A DNA stretch of 64,000 nt from Paulinella micropora. Its lineage: Eukaryota > Cercozoa > Imbricatea > Euglyphida > Paulinellidae. The notes beneath the pieces were generated by a model. That model did no database searches and was not told the origin of the DNA. It saw nothing but the letters and a program-made list of their open reading frames with translations. Position 1 is the stretch's first letter, and each line of letters begins with the position of its first letter. Where the stretch lies: assembly GCA_019918135.1 (NCBI GenBank), contig WBZZ01003241.1, forward strand, positions 1 through 64,000. The letters run 5' to 3'. Made by a program: the position numbers and the translations under genes. Below are positions 1-8,526 of the stretch, one piece after another.

Positions 1-195
1 ACTACTACTACTACACAACTATTACTACTACTACTACTACTAATATAGGTAGGTAGGTAAAAATACAATACCGCAAAGATTTTGTGTGTGTAAGAAAAAC
101 ATTCAAAAAAAATTTCCCTGCGGAGCAGTGTGCTGTGCCGCCCTTAGTAGATAGCTAGGTAATAACTACTACTACTACTACTACTATTACTACTG
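1..195. repeat. ACT/TAGG simple repeats
   Basis: Runs of ACT, TAGG and GTAT units fill much of this edge of the window. No gene is seen. This is ordinary eukaryotic microsatellite sequence and marks the left flank as non-viral. Confidence 0.85.
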
Positions 196-207
196 TATGT
201 ATGTATG

Positions 208-702
208 CCACAACACAAACAACCAACAAACACAAGAAAAACAAGTTTCAGACTCTCTGCCAGCCACCGAGGGAAAAATTTTTCAGGTTGATTTTTTTCC
301 TACAGAAAACCCTACCGGCTTTTCTCATGGTTCCTACCGCTTGTATTTATGTTTCCAGAGGGGTAGGTACTATTTCCATACGATTTCCTACCCTTTTGTA
401 CACTCTGTACCTCCCAGAAAAATTTACATTGTCACTGAAACAAAGTTATTCTTCCTACAGTTGCTTCCAGAGTTGCACATATAATTCCAAACCCCCCCCC
501 CTCCAGCAACCATTTCTCTAGTGGGATGCAAAGCCACAACACAAACAGCCAACAAACATAAGAGAAACAAGTTCTAGACTCTCTGCCAGCAACCACCAAT
601 AAGGGAAAAATTTTCAGGTTGATTTTTTCCCTACAGAAAACCCTACCTGCTTTTCTCATGGTTCCCTACCACTTGTATTTATGTTTCCAGAGGGGTACTA
701 TT
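208..702. repeat. Two diverged direct copies of a ~165-bp unit
   Basis: The block 208-372 recurs at 534-702 with scattered substitutions and small indels. Both copies begin CCACAACACAAACA and end near TTTCCAGAGGGGTA. The offset is 326 bp, so it looks like an old segmental duplication or two units of a dispersed repeat. Overlapping reading frames differ between the copies and have no recognisable content, so I read it as non-coding. Confidence 0.75.
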
Positions 703-847
703 TCTTGAGGTAAAGGACCTGTTGGCAGGTGTTGGGACTGCTGGTGGTGTACACGAGTGCAGAGCGGATTTTGCTGTATCGCTTCCAAAAAAGTCGTGTG
801 CGGGCCGCTGCAGTAGAACAGCGTGCGAAGCCAAACCTAGGCCTTAG

Positions 848-850
848 TTT

Positions 851-924
<74 letters not shown>

Positions 925-980
925 ATACTAGTACTAGTAGTACTAGTAGTAGCGGTGGTGGTAGTAGTAGTACTATATAA
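848..980. repeat. (AGT)n microsatellite
   Basis: AGT units run from about 848, becoming interrupted (ACT, GGT) towards 980. A serine-rich reading frame over it is only a translation of the repeat. Confidence 0.9.
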
Positions 981-1009
981 TTATGTGTGTATGTATGTAT
1001 GTATGCATG

Positions 1010-1202
1010 CTTCTTCTTCTTCTTCTTCTTCTTCTTCTTCTTCTTCTTCTTCTTCTTCTTCTTCTTCTTCTTCTTCTTCTTCTTCTTCTTCTTCTTCTTC
1101 TTCTTCTTCTTCTTCTTCTTCTTCTTCTTCTTCTTCTTCTTCTTCTTCTTCTTCTTCTTCTTCTTCTTCTTCTTCTTCTTCTTCTTCTTCTTCTTCTTCT
1201 TC
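1010..1202. repeat. (TTC)n microsatellite, about 64 units
   Basis: A pure TTC/GAA trinucleotide run of roughly 190 bp. It is preceded by GTAT repeats. The poly-Ser, poly-Phe, poly-Leu and poly-Glu frames over it are artefacts of the repeat. Confidence 0.97.
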
Positions 1203-1243
1203 AGTAGTATAGAGTCGCACTACAAGACAGGGTTTCAGTGCAG

Positions 1244-1497
1244 TTTCTCTAGAGAAACCACACTAAGAGCAGTTATTCATAATTTCCTCTACATATTCTC
1301 TCTAAATTCAAAACAACAATTTCACTAAAATCTCTCTTACTGCGAAAAGTTGTCCGCACTGAAAAACAGAAAGTAGTCCAAAAGCAAAAAAGCAAAACTA
1401 TGCTGGTGTGCTTTTTTACCTCACCTTTCCCGTCTCTGCTGTGAGAAGTGTTTCTCTACAGAAACCACACTAAGAGCAGTTATTCATTATTTCATCT
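1244..1497. repeat. 46-bp direct repeat pair
   Basis: A segment beginning TTCTCTAGAGAAACCACACT at about 1244-1290 recurs at 1451-1497 with a few substitutions (TCTACAG in place of TCTAGAG). The 160 bp between the copies and the sequence on to 1640 contain no gene I can support. Confidence 0.7.
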
Positions 1498-1652
1498 TCC
1501 TATTTATAAGCAGACAAAAGAAAGAAAAACTGCTATCTATTAATATTTGAAAGCCGACCGCTACGCTTGTCGTTTTCAAACATCGTTAAAAAAATTTAAT
1601 TTCATTTAAGTGTAAGTACTAGTGTAAGGACATAATAAGACATAAAAGGAAA

Positions 1653-2244
1653 ATGCCATGCTACAAGCAAGGAAAGATTTATGCTCTTCGTTCTCACCAG
1701 ACCGACCAAATATATATTGGTTCTACATTAAATGAACTACATAAAAGATTATATGCTCATAGGAAAGACTATGAACATAAAAGTAAATATGTATCTTCTT
1801 TTGAGATTTTGAAATATAATGATAACTACATTGAACTTATTGAAATGTTTCCTTGTAATAACAGAATGGAACTTAGTAAGAGAGAAGGAGAAATAATAAG
1901 GCACACAGAAAATTGTGTCCCTAAAAATATTGCAGGTAGAACTACAAAGGAATGGTGTGAAGACAATAAAGATTATATTAAACAATACAGAAAACAATTG
2001 AAAGAAGATAATAAAGAGGAAATAAAACAATACTTTAAGCAACGGAAAAAAGATAATGATGAAAAAAATGAAGCAATACCAACTATCATACAAGCAACAA
2101 AATAACGATATATTAAATCAAAAAGCAGAAGAAAATATTGTATGTGAATGCGGGTTGTCTTACACTAGAAGAAATAAATCAACTCATCAAAAAGCAAATA
2201 AATATTTTGATAATCTTATACGATTAAATGTATTTGGATATTAA
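1653..2244 (+). pseudogene. GIY-YIG endonuclease with C-terminal zinc finger, one frameshift
   Basis: The N-terminal domain shows the GIY-YIG signature in the form KIYALRS...IYIGST, followed by the conserved Arg and His (RLYAH) and a Glu-containing segment ending in PKNIAGRT. A lysine-rich helical linker follows. The reading frame then breaks in a run of seven A at 2062-2068; the next frame continues to a Cys-x-Cys-Gly...His segment typical of the C-terminal zinc finger of such element-encoded nucleases. The family makes site- or structure-specific DNA nicks. It converges with the integrase gene, their ends overlapping by a few bases. The break may be a sequencing error or decay. Confidence 0.75.
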
Positions 2245-3226
2245 AGTTCTAATTTATCAACTTTCTTTTTAAGAAGAGAAGAAGTTCTTATATTATCGCT
2301 GTCAATACTTTCTCTTTTTAGTTGTTCTTTTGTTTTTTTCTCTTTTGTAATTTGTTTTACTTTGTCTGATAACTGCTCCTTCGGTTCTTCTTATTCATGG
2401 TGCTCTTCAATATTAATCTTTAATAATTCTGACAGTCAGACTAAGTCCTCTTCAGATAGTATAACTTTGAAGCCTTTACGGCCCTTAACATTAAATATAG
2501 TTTTACTGAATTGTTTATCACCATTTGAAAAAATAGTTCTTTCCAACTCTTTTCTTACTCTTGTACCCTTAGGGAATTCATTAATTAAAGGATTTCTGTA
2601 TATTTCTTGAGTGTTTTTTTCAGTCCCTTCAAAAACATTAATCGGAACTGCTTTAATTGTTGTATGATATGTTTTATTATAAGCATCAACAACCTCATGA
2701 ATAATAGGAACCCACTCAAAATTTTCATTAAATTCCCATATTAAATTTAATTCATTTCGCATCGTTCTAATAAACCTATCTATTATACACATTGTTCTGT
2801 GGTCACCAACTTGAACAGTCCTATGTTCAATATTATTTTGTATGAAATATTCAGTCACTTGTCCTTTGAATTCACCACCATTATCTGAAGTAATTCTTTC
2901 AGGAACTTTTTTGGTAAATATTTTTTTAACATTTCTAAGACATAACCAGTTGTTTTATTTTTGACTGGCTCAATCCACCCACGACGGCTATATATATCAA
3001 TAGTAACTAATCCAAAATTATAGTTAGCATTACCTTTCTTTGTTGCAACGTTTGACATATCCATTAAATCAATAAATACTTGACTTAGTGGTTTTGCTTC
3101 TGGTGATGTTATCGTGTTCCATATCTTAGCGGGCTTTGATTGAAAATGTATTTCTGCCACTTCAAAATTTTCTTTCCGCTCTGTCTGCTCAGGAGTTTCT
3201 TGTTGCTGACTATGTTTGTAGTCCAT
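2241..3226 (-). pseudogene. rve (DDE) integrase of Polinton type, broken
   Basis: The first acid lies in VFIDLMDMS. The second lies in ITSDNGGEF, read in the frame used after a shift at a T7/A7 run (2921-2927). Exactly 35 residues later, where DDE enzymes have Glu, the sequence has Asp (IIDRF). The downstream region resembles the integrase C-terminal domain. After a TGA (2436-2438) and a TAA (2391-2393) the same frame stays open with lysine-rich coding-like sequence to a TAA at 2241-2243, so the original protein was probably longer. The enzyme would insert the element into host DNA. With one shift and two stops it is probably inactive unless the shift is programmed. Confidence 0.75.
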
Positions 3227-3236
3227 TGATATATCA

Positions 3237-3755
3237 TTAAAATTTTAAGAAACATTTTTCGATATCATTATTTTTTTCTTTCTTGCTTGGCTTCTCTGCT
3301 TGATTATAAACATTAACTGATATGTTTGACTTCTTACCATTTCCTTTCTTAGATTTAGGCTTCTGCTCTTCTTCACTTTCTTCACTTTCGCTTTCGCTCT
3401 CATCAGGCTCAGGCACAGGCTTTTTATTTAATTTCTTCTTTGCTTCCGCTTTCTTTCTTCTTATTTTCATCTTAGCAGTCTTTTCAGCAATAATATCAGT
3501 AAAATCACATTCTTCATCGCTATCACTGCTTTCTTCTGGTGTATCATCTTGGTCTTTTCCATTAATGATATCATTTGCAAAACCCATTTCGGCCATGCGG
3601 TTTATCTTTTCCTCCATCTCTTTATCATCGCCTACATAAGCATTTCTACACTTTGCTAATTTCTCTTTTGCTATTTCAACCTTATGTTGCTTTTTGCTCT
3701 TAATACTTTCCACTGCCTTACCCCAATTCTTGCGACTTGCTTCGGGAGACTGCAT
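3237..3755 (-). CDS. Highly charged hypothetical protein of the Polinton-like element
   Basis: 172 residues, intact, directly upstream of the integrase on the same strand with a 10-bp gap. The N-terminal third is lysine-rich and predicted helical. The middle is acidic, with a Ser/Asp/Glu tract, and the C-terminal third alternates acidic and basic tracts (SESESEESEEEQKPKSKK). It is low complexity and probably disordered or nucleic-acid associated. I do not recognise a family. Confidence 0.55.
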   Translation of the reverse strand: MQSPEASRKNWGKAVESIKSKKQHKVEIAKEKLAKCRNAYVGDDKEMEEKINRMAEMGFANDIINGKDQDDTPEESSDSDEECDFTDIIAEKTAKMKIRRKKAEAKKKLNKKPVPEPDESESESEESEEEQKPKSKKGNGKKSNISVNVYNQAEKPSKKEKNNDIEKCFLKF

Positions 3756-3818
3756 TTATACTAAGATTATTATATTTTAGTATTTTTTAAATAAATAAAT
3801 AAATAAATAAATAATATA

Positions 3819-4004
3819 ATGTCCCAATATAAATCATTACTTGGCCTTAATGAGTTGGCTGTTGATAGTCTAAATATACTTAACCTTGACCTTACCAACA
3901 CAAACATAGTCGGTCTGAATACAAACAGAGTGCCAGAAGATGCTGACACCGTAAATCTTTATTACACTGACTGCAGATTTGATACATGTCTCGCTTCCAA
4001 GTGA
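3819..4004 (+). CDS. Truncated unknown protein at the right edge of the Polinton-like element
   Basis: The ATG at 3819 follows an AT-rich intergenic tract with (AATA)n, divergent from the charged protein. The 61 residues are asparagine- and leucine-rich (SLNILNLDLTNTNIVGLNTN) and resemble the start of a longer beta-rich structural protein. The frame ends just after the composition change at about 3985, so I read it as cut off by the junction with the GC-rich block. Function is unknown. Confidence 0.45.
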   Translation: MSQYKSLLGLNELAVDSLNILNLDLTNTNIVGLNTNRVPEDADTVNLYYTDCRFDTCLASK

Positions 4005-4195
4005 TCAAGATTAAGTCTGTCATCGTCGGACCGCAACATCGGGCAATCCGTCGTAAAGGGATGCCAGCGCAGGACTTTGGCATGAACCCTTGCGAAGTTG
4101 GTCGGTTTTGGCAGGGGCTCTTTGCAATCTCTGCAGTTTTGGGTTAGGCCTAATCGGTCGATTAAAAATTGTCTCTTGTGGGCAGCCCGTTGCAT
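3990..4195 (-). CDS. N-terminal part of an unknown Cys/His protein, truncated
   Basis: The ATG at 4195 opens a frame of about 70 residues before the junction with the Polinton-like remnant; the nominal stop is at 3962. A CRDC pair and scattered His residues (RVHAK, RWHPF, NLDHLEARH) suggest a metal-binding fold. The C-terminus is lost at the element boundary. Function is unknown. Confidence 0.4.
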
Positions 4196-4594
4196 CTTTT
4201 TTTTCGCTCTTGGACTTTGCTCTTTCTTCAGACTAGTCTTTTAAGATTTATTAATCCTCTTTTTATATACGTTTCAGACATACAAATTTATCCCTTTCGC
4301 CTTTTGTTTTGTAAAGGCTGGAAAGAAAAACAAAATGCAAAGCTCGGCGCATTTTGGTTTTTTTGGGGGATTCCCTCCCCATTCGTGTCACGACCAAATC
4401 CATACATGTCAAAATCTAGGTTGGCAAGAAAAGAAAACTAGGAAAGGTTTTACCAAAAAAAAAATACAAGTGATCGTTTTAAGGAAAAAAGAAAAAGATT
4501 CACGTAGATGCTAGCAAAAAAGAAGCCAAGACTGCAAGAAGATTCTATAGGCGGCTTTTTGTTCCCAAAGAAAACTTTTGTCATTCTGTCGCGC
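4196..4594. other. Intergenic, no gene seen
   Basis: AT-rich spacer between two minus-strand genes, with A-runs near 4457 and 4495. It probably holds the promoter of the gene starting at 4195 (minus) and the 3' end of the gene ending at 4595. No reading frame here looks coding. Confidence 0.5.
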
Positions 4595-5044
4595 CTAGGC
4601 GCCCTTGGCCGAGCCGAAGCCGCAGGCGCAATTCTCGTCCTTGTGCAGCATCTCGTGGCACAGCGGGCCGTCGCACTTCTTCCACGCGCAGCCCTGACAA
4701 TTCTCGGCGTGGTGCTCTCTTTCCGTGTAGTGCAGGGCCAGGGCACGCGCGCCGACCAGGGCCCTGACAACCTCGGTCCCGGCGCCCGCCTTGAGCAGCG
4801 GCGCGATCAGCTCCTGCAGCGCGTCCTCGTCGCGGGCTTTCTCGTTGAAGTACGCGATGCAGCCGTACCGCTGCGCACACCACTCGGGGTTGGAGGACCC
4901 GGCATCCCCGCGGCGCACCAGCGAGAACTCCTGCGCTGTTTCCTTTTTACTTTCCGCCACTGCTGGTGGTGGTGGTGGTTCGGTTCGCTGCTTCTTGTCA
5001 GGCCGGGTCATGTCTGCGTCGCAGGGGTTCTGGACGTCGGTCAT
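4595..5044 (-). CDS. Small cysteine-rich protein, unknown
   Basis: 149 residues from the first ATG after a homopolymer-rich leader. The N-terminal 50 residues are Lys/Pro-rich with a KKQR basic patch that could act as a nuclear signal. The C-terminal third has nine Cys plus His in pairs (HAENCQGCAWKKCDG, then CHEMLHKDENCACG), consistent with a compact zinc-binding module. It is intact. I do not recognise a family; a host-factor-binding zinc protein is only a guess. Confidence 0.55.
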   Translation of the reverse strand: MTDVQNPCDADMTRPDKKQRTEPPPPPAVAESKKETAQEFSLVRRGDAGSSNPEWCAQRYGCIAYFNEKARDEDALQELIAPLLKAGAGTEVVRALVGARALALHYTEREHHAENCQGCAWKKCDGPLCHEMLHKDENCACGFGSAKGA

Positions 5045-5450
5045 TTTGGTTTTTGCGCGTGGACCCCGATTTTTCTCCCAGAGGTTGGTTGTGCTTTCTC
5101 CCCCCCCCCCTCCCGTTCCCCCCGGGGCTCGCACTGTATATTTTTCGGAGGGGGGGGGGCCGGAGGTGGAGGAACGGGAGTGTGGGGGGGGGGGGCCGGA
5201 GGGGTATGGAAAAGTCGGGGCAAGCAGAAGGGGGGGGGGGGGCCGAAGGTGGAGGCAAAAAAAAATCCAGCCAGCAAATAGGCGCCAAAAGAAATGAATG
5301 AGAGAGAGAAGGAGGGAGGTGGCCGGCCAACGTGAGGGTGGGGAGGGATCGTTTTTCGGGCCCCCCCCCCCCCCCGGAACGCAAAGGCCCGGGGAGACGA
5401 TCTTCCTCCCCCTTTTTTTGAAAGATTTTCTGGTGCTCGCCGTAAACTTT
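5045..5450. promoter_or_regulatory. Spacer with repeated G-run plus GGCCGG/GGCCGA motifs
   Basis: At about 5150, 5190 and 5230 runs of 8 to 14 G are followed directly by GGCCGGAGG or GGCCGAAGG. A long C-run lies at about 5361-5377. The same motif recurs in other spacers of the viral block, so it is probably functional or structural (G-quadruplex-forming) and not random. Whether it acts as promoter, terminator or DNA structure is unknown. Confidence 0.4.
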
Positions 5451-6344
5451 TTACAAGGCGGCGGGCCGTGGGAGAGTGTTCTGAAACCGTGTGCGCAGCG
5501 CCCTGGCGCCCTCCATGACCCGCGTCAGCCCTAGCCCCATGAGAAAAACCATTTCGACCAGATTGCAGAACAGCAGCAGCGAGGCCCGGTAGCTATTGCT
5601 CCGGGCGGTATGGTGCATGGCGCGTTCCAGCTGCCACAGCACGTAGGCGCATATCACGGTGGACATGACGATCACCCCCAGCGTCCCGCGCGCTTGCACC
5701 GGCAGCTCCGTGCGCCACAGCAGGCTCAGGTTGCTGAGCACGGAACCGTACGGCCGCCAGATCTCGACGAAGAAGGTGACCGACGAAGCGAGCAGCAGCA
5801 GCAGCAGCGCGTACAGGTTCCTGTACGGCAGACAGCGCTGCAGGCACCAGCAAAAACACAGGACGCAGAAGGCGTCGACCACGGCGCACGTGTCGAACAC
5901 AATAGTAGAGTCGGCGCGCAGCAGCACGAGGTCTGCCAGCAACACGGTGCCGCTGATCAGGAACAGCGCTAGGAGGCCCAGGTGCAGCACGCAGTCGTAG
6001 TAGAACAGCGCTATCTGGACGGCGCACGCGGCTAGAAACACGCCTACCAACCACGGGTGGTTGTTGTACCAGCCGCGACAATCCACCCAGCGAGTACTCG
6101 CGAGCATGAGCAGCAACGTGGCCGTCAGGTGCAGCACGGTATAGCCTATGACCTCGCGCACGAAGCCCGTGCGCTCCGCGGGTGTCAGGTTGCTGACCGT
6201 GAGTGTCGTCTGTTGCAGCTGGTCGATTTGCTTGCGCATCTGGGCGATCTCGATTAATAACAACTCATTGGCCGGCGCGTCTGGGGCTTCTGTGGAATTG
6301 TCACAGGCCTCCGCGACCTTGACGACCGCTTCGCTCTCGGGCAT
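5451..6344 (-). CDS. TMBIM / Bax inhibitor-1-like membrane protein
   Basis: 297 residues, intact. Residues ~20-55 are a heptad-like helix (IAQMRKQIDQLQQ). Then ERTGFVREVIGYTVLHLTA matches the RxxFVRKVY-type start of the TMBIM/Lifeguard fold, followed by about seven hydrophobic segments; the segment with NHPWLVGVFLAAC resembles the second helix of that family. Family members sit in ER/Golgi membranes and dampen calcium-driven cell death; cytomegalovirus US12-type proteins are distant relatives. The C-terminal half is diverged and I cannot see the usual paired Asp sensor, so a generic seven-helix membrane protein remains possible. Confidence 0.5.
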   Translation of the reverse strand: MPESEAVVKVAEACDNSTEAPDAPANELLLIEIAQMRKQIDQLQQTTLTVSNLTPAERTGFVREVIGYTVLHLTATLLLMLASTRWVDCRGWYNNHPWLVGVFLAACAVQIALFYYDCVLHLGLLALFLISGTVLLADLVLLRADSTIVFDTCAVVDAFCVLCFCWCLQRCLPYRNLYALLLLLLASSVTFFVEIWRPYGSVLSNLSLLWRTELPVQARGTLGVIVMSTVICAYVLWQLERAMHHTARSNSYRASLLLFCNLVEMVFLMGLGLTRVMEGARALRTRFQNTLPRPAAL

Positions 6345-6793
6345 GAAGCGAACAAGAGGAGCGTGTTTTTGACACCCCAAAAAAAAGGCGAATGTTGTTC
6401 TTAACACAGAATACACTGCTATTTTTTTTGCAAACTTCTTTCCCCCGTTTCTTGTTGGTCCTGCCAAGCCCCCCCCCCCCCCCACCTCCTCCCCGTTCGC
6501 GTTCCCCACGTACCGGCCGCGCGTGGGACAGTTCCCCCCCTCCCCGTGCCCGCACACTTAACTTCCGTGCACATCACCTCCTCCGCATTTCCCCCCGGTT
6601 TCCTTTTCCCTCGCTACATCTGCTAGGAGGCCGGGCATTTTTCAGCTGGCAGTCGCGTGCAGAAACTCAAAGTTTTGGTGGTGTTTTTTTTTAATACATT
6701 CAGGCATGAAAAGGACATACGAGCATTAAAAAAATCTCGCCAACTTTCTGGTACACCCAACTTTCCGGGGGCTCGGGAGGGCAGAGCACAAAA
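6345..6793. other. Intergenic, homopolymer-rich, no gene seen
   Basis: A C-run of about 14 at 6470, pyrimidine-rich blocks and an AT-rich stretch near 6690-6740 separate the two minus-strand genes. It should hold the 3' end of the gene ending at 6344's neighbour and the promoter of the membrane protein. No supported coding frame. Confidence 0.45.
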
Positions 6794-8212
6794 TCACCGG
6801 CGGCCGCGCTTGGCGCGCGGACCGCGCTTGGCACGCTCGGGCGAGCCGGCGACGGTGCTCGGCATGTAATTCTCGTAGAGCGCGCGCAGGATTGCGGCCT
6901 CGTGGGTCAGGTCGGGCCTGAGCGTGTTCTGGAGCTTGATGAGTTGCAGCAGCTCCTCTACGGACCCCGTGTCGGGCGCGCCCAGGACCTCCGCCTTCCA
7001 CCAGCACTTGAGCAACTGCCTGTCCACGTCCGTGCGCAGCCCCCAGTGCGAAGCGCGCGCCCGCAGGTTGGCGGTCTCTAGGTCGGTGAGCAGGTCGTTG
7101 AGGAAATCACGGAACAGCGCGGTCTGGTGCAGGAAGCTGTTCCGGTAGAACTGGAAGGCGTGGATGACCTCGGCGCTGCGATTGCGGCGGTCGGTCTGCC
7201 CGATGGGCAGCGAGAAGGCCCGCGCGACCAGGGCGCACCACTGCTCGTGCGAAATCTCTTGTTCGGGGCGCAGGGCCTGGCGGGAGTACACCAGGGCAGT
7301 GTTGTCCCTGGCCGCGCACACGCCCGCCACGGCAGTAGTGCGTCCCGGTTGTAACGCGAGCTCGTAGAACTTGTCGGACTGCAGCTCTTCCAACAAGGCG
7401 AGCTCGGCCAACTGTCCCGCGTCCTGCTTGCCCGCCCGGAACCCGAGGCCCGGCAGGAAGCCCCTGTCGCTGGGTGCTTCCGGCACATTGTCCCTGTCCT
7501 TCCATTGAGCGGGGGGCACGCTGATCCTTGGCTCGGGAGGTTGTGGCTTGCTGCCTAGGCCGTTGGGCAGGCTGCCCTTGAGGTAGGCCTCCTCGAAGAT
7601 CCTGTCTACGTTGCCCGTGCGCTTGCGCGCCAGGAGAACGCCGTCCGCGGCGTGGTCTAGGCTGAAGGCCAGCCTGGTGTTTTCCAGCTGCCGGCGGATG
7701 AGGTACGTTTCTAGCAGCGAGCACATCGGGCTGCAGAGCAGGCCCGTAATATGGTTCGGCCGGTACGGTGGGAACTCGACTACCACCACGTCCCTGCGGG
7801 CCCTACCCCAGCTGCGGCGGTGGAAGCAAGAGTACTTCCGCCGGTGTCTGAGTTCCGTGAACGAAATGTCGAAGTCGCAGGCGTCCATACATTCGAAGAC
7901 TTCGCCCAGCGTGCCGTGCTTCCTGCGCGCCAGCAGGCACAGGCCCTGCTTGTACATGCTGAGCACGATCTGGCTCGTCAGCTTGGACAGGTGAGCCCTT
8001 AATTCCCGGATCGCCGGATGGCGTGGCTTGTGACCGCTCTGGGTCAGGATCGAGATCCCGCCCGACAGGATCTGTTCTCTAATCTTGTTGAGAGCCTCAA
8101 ACACGCAGGGCTCCATGCTCATCCTCTCTAGTGTCAGCAGGACCCGGCGGCTGATCTGGGTGGCCTGGCGGGCCTGCACGGGGAAAATATCTTCCTGCCG
8201 CAGGGCGGCCAT
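6794..8212 (-). CDS. 472-residue viral protein, unrecognised
   Basis: Intact frame; I chose the ATG at 8212 because the upstream alternative (8248) adds only 12 poorly coding residues. The protein is mostly helical-looking, with an Arg/His-rich stretch near residues 125-145 (RHRRKYSCFHRRSWGRAR), a central proline-rich loop near 225-245, and a basic C-terminus (KRGPRAKRGRR) suitable as a nuclear or nucleic-acid-binding tail. It ends 314 bp before the giant gene that precedes it on the same strand. Size and context would suit a structural or packaging protein such as a portal, but I see no diagnostic motif. Confidence 0.6.
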   Translation of the reverse strand: MAALRQEDIFPVQARQATQISRRVLLTLERMSMEPCVFEALNKIREQILSGGISILTQSGHKPRHPAIRELRAHLSKLTSQIVLSMYKQGLCLLARRKHGTLGEVFECMDACDFDISFTELRHRRKYSCFHRRSWGRARRDVVVVEFPPYRPNHITGLLCSPMCSLLETYLIRRQLENTRLAFSLDHAADGVLLARKRTGNVDRIFEEAYLKGSLPNGLGSKPQPPEPRISVPPAQWKDRDNVPEAPSDRGFLPGLGFRAGKQDAGQLAELALLEELQSDKFYELALQPGRTTAVAGVCAARDNTALVYSRQALRPEQEISHEQWCALVARAFSLPIGQTDRRNRSAEVIHAFQFYRNSFLHQTALFRDFLNDLLTDLETANLRARASHWGLRTDVDRQLLKCWWKAEVLGAPDTGSVEELLQLIKLQNTLRPDLTHEAAILRALYENYMPSTVAGSPERAKRGPRAKRGRR

Positions 8213-8526
8213 CTTCGCCAACACAAAACCTCCCCCTGTACGGCCCAACGTCCTGCACGGCCAATCGCAAGCAAGGGGGAGCAGGGAAATGGAAGGAGAA
8301 CTCAGGAAATTTTTTGTTCGTGGGGGGCCCCCCTTTTTCTTGGAAAATGCTGTCTGTGGCCTTTAGACCTCCCTTCTCCCCCGTTTTTTTGGGCGGGGCC
8401 TAAGTACTTGCACTCTTTCCCCCTCTCCCCCATTTCCCCACCGATCTGCGCACTTTTCACGCCGGGCCAGCCCCACACCGAGCAAGAAAAAATCATAACT
8501 GCCAAGGAAAATGGGGGGAGGGATTT
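8213..8526. other. Intergenic, C- and G-runs, no gene seen
   Basis: Spacer between two minus-strand genes with a palindromic G6-C6 patch at about 8322-8333 and long pyrimidine tracts. No coding frame is supported. Confidence 0.45.

Larger units (their letters stand above)
1640..3990. mobile_element. Polinton-like / virophage-like element remnant
   Basis: This AT-rich block holds a GIY-YIG nuclease, a retroviral-type (rve) integrase, a charged unknown protein and the start of another unknown protein. GIY-YIG plus rve integrase is characteristic of Polintons/Mavericks, virophages and Polinton-like viruses. No capsid protein, packaging ATPase or DNA polymerase is present, so it is a fragment. 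The base composition changes abruptly at about 3980-4000, where the GC-rich viral block begins. I see no terminal inverted repeat at either end. Confidence 0.65.

Noticed and set aside
955..1328. Long Ser, Leu, Phe and Glu homopolymer reading frames
   Set aside because: They are translations of the (TTC)n and (AGT)n microsatellites and have no other content.
4508..5384. Plus- and minus-strand frames of 100-260 codons overlapping the Cys-rich gene and spacer
   Set aside because: They are Gly/Pro/Arg-rich shadows of a GC-rich gene and of G/C runs; the minus-strand gene has the better composition and Cys spacing.
6794..8212. Firm call as a herpesvirus-type portal protein
   Set aside because: Only length and context suggest it; I see no diagnostic motif, so it is left unrecognised.
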